A stretch of 64,000 bases of DNA from Kozakia baliensis (GTDB taxonomy: Bacteria > Pseudomonadota > Alphaproteobacteria > Acetobacterales > Acetobacteraceae). The notes beneath the pieces were generated by a model. The model searched no databases. It was not told the origin of the DNA and saw nothing but the letters and a program-made list of their open reading frames with translations. The stretch covers positions 2,150,501-2,214,500 of the forward strand of contig NZ_CP014674.1 of the NCBI RefSeq assembly GCF_001787335.1, in the 5' to 3' direction. Positions 36,460-46,576 of the stretch are shown in pieces. The position numbers were made by a program, and so were the translations under genes. Each line of letters starts with the position of its first letter. Position 1 is the stretch's first letter.

Positions 36460-36996
36460 ATGAGCAACGACCAGGACGACGGCATGGATATGGAACTGCC
36501 GGAAAGCCTGCTCCCCTACGATGAATGGGTAGAGGACGCCTACCGTGAAGTCATGCTCCGCGCGATCGAGCATGTCAGCACCGAAGGCCTTCCGGGCGAT
36601 CATCACTTCTATCTGACATTCCTCACCAATTATCCCGGCGTCGATATTCCGTCGCGTCTGCGCGCGCAATATCCGCATGACATGACCATCGTCATCCAGC
36701 ATCAGTTCTGGGATCTGACGGTCGATCGTGAGCGCGGCTTCGTTTCCGTCGGCCTCTCTTTCGGCGGCATCGGCAGCACATTGGTGATCCCCTTCGGCGC
36801 GATCACCGCGTTCGCGGACCCTTACGTACGCATGGCCCTGCGCTTCAACGTCGAGGAATTCGAGGACGAAGACGAAATCGTCGAGGAACCGGCCGAAGAA
36901 GCCTCCACGCCTGAAACGCCCAAGCCCGCTCCGGAAGAAGGCCAGGTCGTCAGCCTGGATGCGTTCCGCAAGCGCCCTCCCGAAGGCAACCGCTAA
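36460..36996 (+). CDS. sspB: ClpXP adaptor SspB, alphaproteobacterial type
   Basis: The protein has 178 residues. The folded part (about 15-130) has the SspB features GDHHFYLTFLTNYPGVDIP, MTIVIQHQFWDLTV and VSVGLSFGGIGSTLVIPFGAI. An acidic linker (EDEDEIVEEPAEEA) leads to a C-terminal tail, VVSLDAFRKR, the ClpX-binding peptide. SspB binds the SsrA tag and delivers tagged proteins to ClpXP. It lies directly after ssrA, which encodes that tag, so the two parts of the quality-control path are neighbours. Confidence 0.93.
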   Translation: MSNDQDDGMDMELPESLLPYDEWVEDAYREVMLRAIEHVSTEGLPGDHHFYLTFLTNYPGVDIPSRLRAQYPHDMTIVIQHQFWDLTVDRERGFVSVGLSFGGIGSTLVIPFGAITAFADPYVRMALRFNVEEFEDEDEIVEEPAEEASTPETPKPAPEEGQVVSLDAFRKRPPEGNR

Positions 36997-37102
36997 GTTC
37001 CCTCATCGTCCTGTCCATTCCTTATGACAGGGCGATAATCGGCTTCGGGCACCTTTTGGATATGATAGTGTCTGTTTTCGCTTTATCCGGGAGCCGCGCC
37101 TG

Positions 37103-37138
37103 ATGACTTCTCAACGCCATCGTCATTTCAAGGCGTGA
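37103..37138 (+). CDS. Possible 11-residue leader ORF before the AbrB-family gene
   Basis: ATG at 37103 has GGGAG nine bases upstream. The frame reads MTSQRHRHFKA and stops with TGA at 37136-37138, which overlaps the GTG start of the transporter gene (GTGA). The transporter start has no separate ribosome-binding site, so coupling by re-initiation seems likely. It may have no function as a peptide. Confidence 0.4.
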   Translation: MTSQRHRHFKA

Positions 37139-38175
37139 CGCTGCGCGCTGCTCTTCATTGGGCGATCCTCCTTGCCCTCTCCGGCATTTTTTCAGGGCTG
37201 TTGCTTCTGGTGCAGCTTCCCGCCGCGCTTTTACTTGGGCCTATGATCGCCGCCATCTTGTTCGCGGTCAGCGGTCGTAAACTCAGCATCCATTCCTGGC
37301 TTTTCGCCTTCGCTCAAAGCATGATCGGCCTGTTGATGGCGCGCGCCTTGACCTTATCGGTCTTGCGCGAAATCGGGCTGCATTGGCCGATCTTCGTCAC
37401 CGGCGTTTTCTCCGTCATCCTCATAAGCTTCGGTCTTGGCTGGGTTCTTGCCCGGCTGCGGGTCATGCCTGGAAGCACAGCACTTTGGGGATCGTCTCCC
37501 GGTGCGGCTAGCGCCATGACATTGCTTTGCGAATCCTTTGGCGCCGATCAGCGCCTCGTCGCTTTCATGCTCTATTTGCGCGTCGTGCTGGTGGCTCTCG
37601 CCACATCCATCGTCGCTCATTTCGCCACGCATGGGCAGCATGGCGGAACATTGCCCCATGCCATCCACGCCGATTCGCCTCTTTGGCTAACGCCGCTCCT
37701 GGCCGCTGCCGCCACTTTATTGGGGCAATATACGCGCCTCCCCGCAGGGCCACTTCTGCTCAGCATGGTCTTCGGGATGGTCGGGCAGGATGGTTTCGGC
37801 TTTCATTTCGCCTTGCCGTCCTGGCTGCTGGCGCCGAGCTACGTGCTCGTTGGCTGGACCATTGGGCTACGCTTCACCGCCGATATCCTGCGCCATGTCT
37901 GGCGGGCCTTGCCAGCCGTGACGCTTTCTTCCTGCACGCTTATCGGCGTTTGCGCCCTTTTGGCATGGCCCATCGCCCATCTTGCCCACGTCGATTTGCT
38001 GAGCGCTTATCTCGCAACCAGCCCGGGCGGCGCAGACTCCGTCGCCATCATCGCAGCGTCCAATCCGGTCGATATGCCATTCGTCATGGCCATGCAGGTG
38101 GCGCGTTTTTTGATGTTGATGGTGGTCGCACCTTCCATCGCCACGCTGCTGGCACGGTTTCTTCCAACGGAATAA
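37135..38175 (+). CDS. AbrB-family membrane protein (putative transporter)
   Basis: The protein has 346 residues and about ten membrane spans in two repeated halves, each with the LPAALLLGPM / LPAGPLLLSMV motif typical of the AbrB (ammonia monooxygenase-like) family. SPGAASAMTLLCESFGAD and SPGGADSVAIIAA are the paired signature. It is named from AidB regulation in E. coli; transport of small organic molecules is assumed. The GTG start overlaps the stop of a tiny upstream ORF. Confidence 0.82.
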   Translation: MTLRAALHWAILLALSGIFSGLLLLVQLPAALLLGPMIAAILFAVSGRKLSIHSWLFAFAQSMIGLLMARALTLSVLREIGLHWPIFVTGVFSVILISFGLGWVLARLRVMPGSTALWGSSPGAASAMTLLCESFGADQRLVAFMLYLRVVLVALATSIVAHFATHGQHGGTLPHAIHADSPLWLTPLLAAAATLLGQYTRLPAGPLLLSMVFGMVGQDGFGFHFALPSWLLAPSYVLVGWTIGLRFTADILRHVWRALPAVTLSSCTLIGVCALLAWPIAHLAHVDLLSAYLATSPGGADSVAIIAASNPVDMPFVMAMQVARFLMLMVVAPSIATLLARFLPTE

Positions 38176-38252
38176 CGCGCGTGGCCCATTTTCAACCGTG
38201 CGCCAGCGCTTATACTCGAACTTGAATTTTCGCCAGGAAAGACTCGGGAACC

Positions 38253-38645
38253 ATGCGCTTCACCGTCGATCGGCTCGACCACATCGTTCTTACCGTGCGC
38301 GACCGCGCCCTCTCCGCCTCCTGGTATCAACGCGTTCTGGGCATGGATATCGAGGAATACGGGCGCAACAACCGCGTCGCGCTCAGCTTCGGCGGCCAGA
38401 AGATCAACCTCCGGCCCGAAGGAGCGGAAGGCTGGGAAACCGCCAAAGGCGCGGCCCCCGGCGGGAGCGATCTTTGCTTCACCAGCGCGCTCGATAGCGA
38501 AAACATCGTCCGACACTTAGAGAAATGCGGCGTCGCCATCGTGGAAGGCCCCGTCGCACGCCTCGGCGCGCTCGGCCCGACAACCTCGGTCTATATCAAC
38601 GACCCCGACGGCAACCTGATTGAGATTTCCTCATATCAAGGCTAA
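38253..38645 (+). CDS. VOC-superfamily (glyoxalase/dioxygenase-like) protein
   Basis: The protein has 130 residues and a single VOC domain made of two beta-alpha-beta-beta-beta units. It starts with LDHIVLTVRD, whose His is the usual first metal ligand, and ends with VYINDPDGNLIEISSY, whose Glu is the last ligand. It resembles the glyoxalase/fosfomycin-resistance-like YaeR/BphC-like group of small enzymes. The substrate cannot be told. It may share a transcript with the AbrB-type gene 77 bases upstream. Confidence 0.88.
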   Translation: MRFTVDRLDHIVLTVRDRALSASWYQRVLGMDIEEYGRNNRVALSFGGQKINLRPEGAEGWETAKGAAPGGSDLCFTSALDSENIVRHLEKCGVAIVEGPVARLGALGPTTSVYINDPDGNLIEISSYQG

Positions 38646-38748
38646 CTCCGTAACGGTTTCGTTATATAACAAAAAGTTGTCCGCCAACGCAGCTTTCTCA
38701 CAGAAATGCAACGTTAAGTTCCAGACAAACAAAGATATATGTCGGCGT

Positions 38749-38810
38749 GTGAACGGTTTCCTTAGAACCGGCGCGTCGTTTCGGAAGCGTTTGCCGGAAA
38801 GACCGTTCAC
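38749..38810 (+). promoter_or_regulatory. Inverted repeat in the porin 5' leader
   Basis: GTGAACGG (38749-38756) and CCGTTCAC (38803-38810) can pair around a 46-base loop that itself contains the hairpin CGGTT/AACCG. The right arm ends three bases before the porin ribosome-binding site AAAGGTGA. It could alter translation of the porin mRNA or bind a protein. Confidence 0.35.
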
Positions 38811-38825
38811 CAAAGGTGAAATGGA

Positions 38826-40496
38826 ATGTCGGCAGAGAAGTTTTTTCAACCAGGTTTCCTCCTCGCGCTCACGCTCGGCTCCGGCGCACTTCTGACTCCC
38901 TGTCTCGCGTATGCCGACGATTACACCGACCTGCTCGATATTCTCCGTGCCAAGGGCAGCCTGACCAAGGGCGAATACAGCACCTTGCTGTCCAAGCATC
39001 TTCACCATGCGCGACCCACGGCGCGCGCGTTGGACGACGATTCCGCCCCCGCGCCACGCCGTATCCACACCGTTTCCGCCCGCTCCGCGCATGGCCGCTC
39101 CTCGCGCTACACGGCAGACGATATGGTCGCCCCAGCCGACAGCCAATCTGCGGCCCTTATGCAAGCGCGAGACGCGGCCACCCGCGCTGAAGCCAGCGCC
39201 CAGGCCGCGCAGCAGGCGCTGCTTTCCACCCGCTCGGAACTTAACAACGGCGGCATCGTCCACGCCGATCCTTACGTCGCAGGTAAGGGCGTTACCCTTC
39301 ATGCCGGGCAGATCGCCATCAATCTCTCCGGCTTCGTCAACGGCTTCTATACCTTCAACAGTCCCGGCGGCGGCACGGCGGTAGCCGGTGGCCTCGCCAA
39401 CGGCTCCAGTGGCTTCGATTCGTCGTCGGTGCGCAACGGCCTGTTGCCAGCAGGCATTATCGTCAAACTGAGCACGCACCAGGCTGGATTGGATCTCCAA
39501 GCCGTGTTCGGCGCTTATCCGGGCCTGAACAACGCCAATCCGGGGGCGTTCAACGCCAACACCGGCGGTAGCCCAGTCGGCCTCGGCACGGCAGGCCTCG
39601 ATTTCCGTCAGATTTACATCACCTTCGGCAACCAGGATATCGGCACCTTCAAGGTCGGTCGTGACCTCGCCCTGTTTGGCTCCGACGCGATCCTGAACGA
39701 CGCCACCCTGCTTAGCGTCGGATCAACCGGCAGCAACATCGCCCCGGCCAACACATCCCTGGGCCGCATCGGCGTCGGTTATGTATATGCGGACTGGATT
39801 CCCCAGATTTCTTACGCCACACCGAAATGGAAAGGTCTGCAAGGCAATATCGGTGTTTTCACCCCGCTGGACGAATTCAATTACGCCGATGTCACCGGAG
39901 CGGCCGCTGGGTTGAACACCGCCTATTCCGCCACCAATACGCAACACAGTTCGCCTATGATCCAGGGCAAGCTGTCCTATGATTTCGCGATCAACAAACT
40001 CGTCGGCCATATCTGGTCCAGTTTCCTGATCCAGCACCAACAAAACCTCAAAGGCGGGAATATCGCCGCCAACGCCAAGCGCGGCGTCATGACCGAAGCG
40101 GGCGATATCGGGGCGAAACTCACCTACGGCCCATTCGAAGGCGTGGCATATTACTATTACGGCAGCGGCCTCGGCACGACCGGTCTGTTCTTCGACGGCG
40201 TTTCGTCAAGCGGCCACAAACGTAATTCCGAGGGTTATTACGTCCAGGGTGCATGGAAAATCATTCCCAAGCTCAAGCTCGTCGGCAGTTACGGCGTCAG
40301 CAATCTCTATCAAGCCCCAGGCGAAGTCTCGCCCTTCCTGGTTCGCCGCAACCAGTCCGAAGTCGGCGCTCTTTATTATAACTGGACGAATTGGCTGACG
40401 CTCATGGCCGAATACGCCCATACCAACGCCTCCTCCCACGGCCCCGACCATAATAAGGACAACACCGTCTCAGCCGGTGCGGCCATCTTCTTCTAA
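38826..40496 (+). CDS. Outer-membrane porin with N-terminal coiled-coil region
   Basis: The protein has 556 residues with a signal peptide (cleavage after AYA near 30). A polar region at about 35-140 has helical Ala-rich coiled-coil character (RDAATRAEASAQAAQQALLS). The rest is a beta-barrel with alternating strands (SGFVNGFYTFN, YVYADWIPQISYATP, GVAYYYYGSGLG) and the terminal Phe (AAIFF) used for outer-membrane insertion. It resembles the Gram-negative porin families of acetic acid bacteria; the solute is unknown. AAAGGTGA lies before the ATG. Confidence 0.86.
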   Translation: MSAEKFFQPGFLLALTLGSGALLTPCLAYADDYTDLLDILRAKGSLTKGEYSTLLSKHLHHARPTARALDDDSAPAPRRIHTVSARSAHGRSSRYTADDMVAPADSQSAALMQARDAATRAEASAQAAQQALLSTRSELNNGGIVHADPYVAGKGVTLHAGQIAINLSGFVNGFYTFNSPGGGTAVAGGLANGSSGFDSSSVRNGLLPAGIIVKLSTHQAGLDLQAVFGAYPGLNNANPGAFNANTGGSPVGLGTAGLDFRQIYITFGNQDIGTFKVGRDLALFGSDAILNDATLLSVGSTGSNIAPANTSLGRIGVGYVYADWIPQISYATPKWKGLQGNIGVFTPLDEFNYADVTGAAAGLNTAYSATNTQHSSPMIQGKLSYDFAINKLVGHIWSSFLIQHQQNLKGGNIAANAKRGVMTEAGDIGAKLTYGPFEGVAYYYYGSGLGTTGLFFDGVSSSGHKRNSEGYYVQGAWKIIPKLKLVGSYGVSNLYQAPGEVSPFLVRRNQSEVGALYYNWTNWLTLMAEYAHTNASSHGPDHNKDNTVSAGAAIFF

Positions 40497-41156
40497 CGCC
40501 CAATCAGGGGCCGCCGAAACGCGTGCCCCCAAACTTCCGCGCCGCACAACCACCGGCACGGTACGCCTTACTGCGACGAACAACAAACACGCTCCGAATA
40601 TCACCGTGCTCAAGCCGAACGCGCCATTCTGCACCGTCATCCGTGCGCCAATTCGACCAAAAAAGCCGAACGCACGCAGGCTGTAGCGCGCGTCATGACC
40701 CGCCGCACGCAACTCTTCCGCCCATTCGGCGCGCGCATGTAGTTCAACGAACCCGGCGTAAATCCCAGCGCTGCCACGGCCCCACGTACGGACACTTCGT
40801 CCACACGGCTATCGATGCCGGAAGGTTCAGCCTGCACCTCGACGGAAGCCCCCCTGGCTCGCTGCTTCTTTCGGAAGCCTCTTCGTTTCGGCCGACGCAT
40901 TGGCGAGAAACTGCCTGCTATCATCAGAATCGGAGCCAGACTGCTCATCGCAGGCGGAATGCACATCGCCTTTTCGCAACCTTGCATTGGGGGATCGAAA
41001 TCGCCTGGCGGTTACTCGAAAATGCGAATTATTGTTAATCGTATTGAACATTTCATAAGGCGTCTGTCGCAAAGGATTTCCCAGAGCAAAATAGACTTGT
41101 CGTTGAGGTTTCGAGAAAACTCGCTCATGAAGTCGTCCCAACCCGACGGAGGTCCT
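40497..41156. other. 660-base gap without a supported gene
   Basis: This stretch lies between the porin and ltrA. Minus-strand frames here are open (40470-40808 and 40637-40987) and the first includes a hydrophobic part (GLSTVIFGACLLFVAV), but neither has a credible start, a recognisable family or homology I know. The right part (about 41040-41150) is AT-richer and should hold the ltrA promoter. A decayed gene is possible. Confidence 0.35.
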
Positions 41157-42323
41157 ATGACCGAACAGGATGTCGCTCTTCATCCGCTCATGCGCCCACC
41201 CGGCAAGCACAATGCCCGAGTGACGAACGAGGAACTGTTTTTCGATCTGGTGTACGTGTTCCTCGTCACGCAGATCAGCCATAGCCTGCTGCACCATTTA
41301 ACGTGGATCGGTGGCCTTCAGACGTTGATCCTCTGGTTCGCCGCATGGTTAGGCTGGCAATATACCGGCTGGGCTACTAACTGGTTCGACCCGCGCGTGC
41401 CCGCCATGCGCGGCGTTTTGTTCGTCAGCATGGCCTTGGCCCTCCTTTGCGGCGCGGCGACGCCGGAAGCATTCGGCGCGCGAGGATTGGCCTTCGCTCT
41501 GTGCTATTGCGCCATGCAGGTCGGGCGCTCGACCTTCATCGTTCTCAGCCTCCCGCCTTCGCACCCGCTCTCCGCCAATTACCGGCGCATTCTCGGTTGG
41601 GGTAGCATCGCCGCATTGTTCTGGATCGGCGGCGGGCTGGCGCGTCCTGAATGGCGTATTCCGCTTTGGGCCATCGGGGTAGCCTGTGAATATTTCTCTC
41701 CCATGTTCGGGTTCTGGCTCCCTAAGCTCGGGCGCTCCCACACGTCGGACTGGACCATTTCAGGCGGTCACATCGTGGAGCGTTGCCAGCTTTTCGTCAT
41801 CGTCGCACTTGGCGAAACCATCATGGCTTCCGGCCTGTCACTTGCGGAAAGCAAAGTATGGTCAGATGTGGAGCTCGGCGGGTTCGCGGCAAGCTTCCTC
41901 TGCACGATCGCCATGTGGTGGCTTTATTTCCAAACGTCCAGCGAGAAGGCGGAACACGCCATCGCCGCTTCGGACGATCCTGGCCGTATGGGCGCTTACT
42001 TCCACTATCTCCATGTCGGCTTGATCGGCGGCATCATCGTTACAGCAGTGGCGATGGACCTTCTGCTGGAAAACCCAATGGAATCCGCGAAAGGTGCTCC
42101 GGCCCTCGTCATGACGCTCGGGCCCGCGCTCTATCTTCTTGCAAGCTCCGTTTATCATTGGGTCGCGACACATCATTGGATTTTCATTCAGCTTGTCGGC
42201 ATCGCCGCGCTGATTCTCGCGGGTCTCGTCGGCCAAAACCTCGCTATGTGGCAACTCGCCTCGTGCGAGACGTTTCTATTCTTGGTGATCAGCTTCTTCT
42301 CTTCCAGAAAGCCCCATGCCTAA
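41157..42323 (+). CDS. ltrA: Low temperature requirement protein A family membrane protein
   Basis: The protein has 388 residues and about ten membrane spans. The LtrA signature is clear at the N terminus (RVTNEELFFDLVYVFLVTQISHSLLHH) and in the later HIVERCQLFVIVALGETIMASG. The name comes from a Listeria cold-sensitivity mutant; the biochemical function is unknown. The start at 41157 has GGAGG six bases upstream, while an in-frame ATG at 41127 has none. A terminator follows directly. Confidence 0.88.
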   Translation: MTEQDVALHPLMRPPGKHNARVTNEELFFDLVYVFLVTQISHSLLHHLTWIGGLQTLILWFAAWLGWQYTGWATNWFDPRVPAMRGVLFVSMALALLCGAATPEAFGARGLAFALCYCAMQVGRSTFIVLSLPPSHPLSANYRRILGWGSIAALFWIGGGLARPEWRIPLWAIGVACEYFSPMFGFWLPKLGRSHTSDWTISGGHIVERCQLFVIVALGETIMASGLSLAESKVWSDVELGGFAASFLCTIAMWWLYFQTSSEKAEHAIAASDDPGRMGAYFHYLHVGLIGGIIVTAVAMDLLLENPMESAKGAPALVMTLGPALYLLASSVYHWVATHHWIFIQLVGIAALILAGLVGQNLAMWQLASCETFLFLVISFFSSRKPHA

Positions 42324-42326
42324 ACG

Positions 42327-42356
42327 AAAAAAGCCGCTCGAGTGGAGCGGCTTTTC
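42327..42356. terminator. Bidirectional terminator between ltrA and a small convergent gene
   Basis: AAAAAGCCGCTC and GAGCGGCTTTT form a stem of GCCGCTC/GAGCGGC with A-run on one side and T-run on the other, so it can work in both directions. It lies just after the ltrA stop. Confidence 0.85.
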
Positions 42357-42384
42357 CAGGCATTTCGACAGATCGCGAAACGCG

Positions 42385-42609
42385 TCACCAATTCCGGCTG
42401 ATGAGCCAAAATTCTTCAGACGTCAGTGTCACGACGCCACCGCCCGGCTGCGTCGTTTCCGCCGCGGCGGAAGCCAGCGCTTCGATACGCTCCACCATGA
42501 TCGTCTTGCGCTGATGAGTTTCGGATTTCTCCTTCGCCTGCTCCAGCGCGGTTAAGGAAGATTTCGCGGCTTTCGCGACGCGCGCGGCGTCCAAAGCGGC
42601 ATAAGACAT
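42385..42609 (-). CDS. Small hypothetical protein, helical
   Basis: The protein has 74 residues (MSYAALDAARVAKAAKS to FWLISRNW). It has an Ala/Lys/Glu-rich N-terminal half likely to be helical or coiled, then VVTLTSEEFWLI. There is no signal or membrane span. AAGGAG lies seven bases before the ATG at 42609, good evidence that it is translated. It is divergent from queA, with 125 bases between. No family is recognised. Confidence 0.62.
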   Translation of the reverse strand: MSYAALDAARVAKAAKSSLTALEQAKEKSETHQRKTIMVERIEALASAAAETTQPGGGVVTLTSEEFWLISRNW

Positions 42610-42734
42610 CGCTTTACTCCTTCAACATTCCAATCTTTTCTCGCAGCAGTGTCACCCGCAAAACAGCTCCCTGCAAGCCCGTCCCGCATCAACACTGGCA
42701 TTTCCCCCGCGAATTGGCCTAAACCGAGCCGCCC

Positions 42735-43775
42735 ATGCAGATATCCGATTTCGATTTCGATTTGCCGCGCGAAAATATCGCGCTGGAACCCGCCCGCCCG
42801 CGCGATAGCGCGCGCCTGCTGCACGTCACGCCCGGCGCGCCGCTGGCCGAAGCGCAGGTGCGCGATTTGCCGCGCCTTCTGCGCCCCGGCGATCTGCTCA
42901 TCGCCAACGATACCGCCGTCATCCGCGCCCAACTCGCCGCCCAGCGCGGGGAAGCTAAAATCGGCCTGACGCTCGACCGCATTTTGCCGGGCGGCGATTG
43001 GCACGCCTTGGCGCGCAACGCCCGCAAGCTCAAGCCGCAGGATATCCTCACCTTCGGGGACGATCCCGTTACCGCCACCATTATCGAGAATGAAGGCGAT
43101 GGCGCGATCCGCCTGCGCTTCTCGGTGGAAAGCGAGGAATTCGACGCTTTCCTCAAACGTGTCGGCGCACTGGCCCTTCCGCCTTATATCGACCGGCCTT
43201 TCGGCCCCACCGCGCAAGACGATGTGGATTATCGCACCATCTTCTCTCGCCAAAAAGGCGCCGTCGCCGCGCCCACCGCCGGGCTGCACTTCACGCCGGA
43301 ATTGCTTGCGGCGCTCGACGAAGCCGGGATTCAACGCCGCACCCTCACGCTCCATGTCGGCGCGGGCACTTTCCTGCCCGTGCGCGGAGACGATATCGCA
43401 TCCCATAAGATGCACGCCGAATGGGGCGAGATCGACGAGGAAACCGCCACGATCATCAACCAGACCCGGGCACGCGGCGGTCGCGTCGTGGCCGTCGGCA
43501 CCACCAGCCTGCGTTTGCTGGAAAGCGCTGCGGACGAATCCGGCTTTGTGCGGCCCTGGCGTGGCGAGACCGCCATCTTCATCAAACCGGGATACCAATT
43601 CCGCGTCGTCGATGTGCTCATGACCAATTTCCACCTGCCACGCTCCACACTGTTCATGCTGGTCTGCGCGCTGGCCGGAACCGAAACGATGCGCGCAGCC
43701 TACGCCTACGCCATCGCCCATCATTTCCGCTTTTACTCCTATGGAGATGCCTGCTTGCTGGAACGAGCCCGATGA
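42735..43775 (+). CDS. queA: S-adenosylmethionine:tRNA ribosyltransferase-isomerase QueA
   Basis: The protein has 346 residues, the family length. Motifs include [15 protein letters not shown], the substrate-binding RDSARLLH region, [24 protein letters not shown] and [14 protein letters not shown]. It moves the ribosyl part of SAM onto preQ1 in tRNA to give epoxyqueuosine. It is the first of a chain with tgt and queG; the stop overlaps the tgt start (ATGA). The order of enzymes follows the late pathway steps. Confidence 0.97.
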   Translation: MQISDFDFDLPRENIALEPARPRDSARLLHVTPGAPLAEAQVRDLPRLLRPGDLLIANDTAVIRAQLAAQRGEAKIGLTLDRILPGGDWHALARNARKLKPQDILTFGDDPVTATIIENEGDGAIRLRFSVESEEFDAFLKRVGALALPPYIDRPFGPTAQDDVDYRTIFSRQKGAVAAPTAGLHFTPELLAALDEAGIQRRTLTLHVGAGTFLPVRGDDIASHKMHAEWGEIDEETATIINQTRARGGRVVAVGTTSLRLLESAADESGFVRPWRGETAIFIKPGYQFRVVDVLMTNFHLPRSTLFMLVCALAGTETMRAAYAYAIAHHFRFYSYGDACLLERAR

Positions 43776-44928
43776 ACGACATGCGCTGGATCGCCGAAGC
43801 CACTTGCGGCCAGGCTCGTGCGGGCCATCTCCATACCGCCCACGGTGTCGTGCCTACTCCCACATTCATGCCCGTCGGCACGGCAGGCACGGTGAAGGCC
43901 ATGACGATGGATGCCGTGCGCTCCACCGGCGCGGGCATCGTGCTCGGCAATACCTATCACCTCATGCTCCGCCCCGGCCCAGAGCGTGTGCGCAAGATGG
44001 GCGGCCTGCATAAGATGATGGATTGGTCCGGTCCGATCCTGACCGATTCCGGCGGCTTTCAGGTCATGTCGCTCGGCGCGCTGCGCAAGCTCGACCAGGA
44101 CGGCGTGACGTTTAACTCCCATATCGACGGCAGCAAACACCGCCTTACACCGGAAATCAGCACCGAGATTCAGCACGCGCTCGACGCCACCATTACGATG
44201 TGCTTCGACGAATGTCCGGCCCTGCCCGCCACGCCCGAGCGTATCGAACAATCCATGGCGCTCTCCATGCGCTGGGCCGCTCGCTCGCGCGAAGCCTTCA
44301 TCGCCCGCCCCGGCTATGGGCAATTCGGCATCGTTCAAGGCGGCACGGAACGCGAGTTGCGCGAACGTTCGGTCAAGGCACTGACGGAAATCGGCTTCGA
44401 AGGCTATGCCATCGGCGGCCTCGCCGTGGGCGAGGGCCAGGAGTTGATGTTCTCCACCCTCGATTACACCACCCCTCTCCTGCCCGACAGCCATGCGCGC
44501 TACCTCATGGGCGTCGGCACGCCGGACGATCTGCTCGGCGCTGTGGAACGCGGTGTGGATATGTTCGATTGCGTCATGCCGACCCGCGCCGGACGCACCG
44601 CCCGCGCCTATACCGAACGCGGTACGCTCAACATGCGCAATGCCCGCCATGCGGACGATCTGCGCCCCATCAGCCCACATTGCGACTGCCTGGCTTGTTC
44701 GCGCCATAGCCGCGCCTATCTGCATCATTTGTTCCGTAGCAATGAAATCCTTGGCCCCATGCTGCTCACCTGGCACAATCTGGCCTATTACCAACGCCTG
44801 ATGCGCACCATCCGCGCCGCCATCGTGGCCGGGAACCTGCCGGAAACCGCCGCCAAACTCCGCGCCGATTGGGCTGCCGGCGATTGGAGCGAGGACGAGT
44901 TCCCTCAGCCCAAGATGCCGCCCGTGCC

Positions 44929-44932
<4 letters not shown>
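43772..44932 (+). CDS. tgt: tRNA-guanine transglycosylase Tgt
   Basis: The protein has 386 residues. It swaps guanine 34 for preQ1 in tRNAs with GUN anticodons. The nucleophile/acid Asp residues lie in [13 protein letters not shown] and [11 protein letters not shown]. The zinc site near the end reads [16 protein letters not shown] (three Cys and one His). Substrate loop GIVQGG and GGLAVGEG are present. It overlaps queA at the start and queG at the stop (GTGA), so the three are co-translated. Confidence 0.97.
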
Positions 44933-45980
<1,048 letters not shown>

Positions 45981-45984
<4 letters not shown>

Positions 45985-46196
45985 CCTATCTTCTCAAACG
46001 CAGCGTCTCCCTCTCCGGTCATCGCACCAGCGTCGCACTTGAAGCAGAATTTTGGGACATCCTGATCCAGATGGCCGCGCCCCGCCCGCTTGCCGTTCTG
46101 ATTGCGGAGATCGACGCTAACCGCGCGCCTGAACGCCCGCTCGCCTCCGCGCTTCGTCTTGCCGCTCTGAAGGCCGCGCAGGAGAAATTTTCATGA
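45981..46196 (+). CDS. Ribbon-helix-helix domain protein (RHH_4 type)
   Basis: The protein has 71 residues. It begins with a short strand (LLKRSVSLSGHRTSVALEAEFW) followed by helices with AEIDANRAPERPLASALRLAAL. This is the layout of small RHH_4-type proteins common in alphaproteobacteria. It could be a DNA-binding regulator, but the target is unknown. Its ATG overlaps the queG stop (ATGA), and its stop overlaps the next gene. Confidence 0.8.
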
Positions 46197-46576
46197 AACG
46201 CCTCGCTCTTTTGGCTCTGCTCACAGCTCCCGCTCAGGCGCAAACATCACCGCCTCCCGCGCCCGTGCCACTCACACTCGGCACAACAGAAATCACCCTT
46301 CAGGGCGAAATTCATCCTCTAACGCTTCAGCGCTACCGCTTCCCCGCGCAAAAAGGCCAGGAACTTCACATTCGCCTGCTCTCGGCCAGCGCCGCGCCCC
46401 GTTTCCAGTTGGCCGAGCCGGACGGTATCCCGCTGTATGACAGCCAGAACGGCGCAACCGGCCCCGAATATGACGGCCTCACGCCACAAACCGGCACCTA
46501 CGAAATCCGCGTTTTCCTTCCGCGCAATAACAACAGCAAGAATGTCCCTTTCACCCTCGTCTCCTCACTCCGTTGA
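46193..46576 (+). CDS. Exported small beta-rich protein of unknown function
   Basis: The protein has 127 residues with a signal peptide (cleavage after AQAQ near 17). The mature part is all-beta in appearance (LTLQRYRFPAQKGQELHIRLLS and TYEIRVFLPRNNN), close to the PPC/pre-peptidase C or lysozyme-inhibitor-like folds. That is inferred from layout only. It overlaps the RHH gene by four bases and closes the queA chain. It converges with the aquaporin gene, overlapping its end by 12 bases. Confidence 0.68.
   Translation: MKRLALLALLTAPAQAQTSPPPAPVPLTLGTTEITLQGEIHPLTLQRYRFPAQKGQELHIRLLSASAAPRFQLAEPDGIPLYDSQNGATGPEYDGLTPQTGTYEIRVFLPRNNNSKNVPFTLVSSLR

Noticed and set aside
42552-43724. 390-codon minus-strand open frame opposite queA
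   Set aside because: Same reason: shadow of queA, Gly/Arg-rich with no recognisable features.
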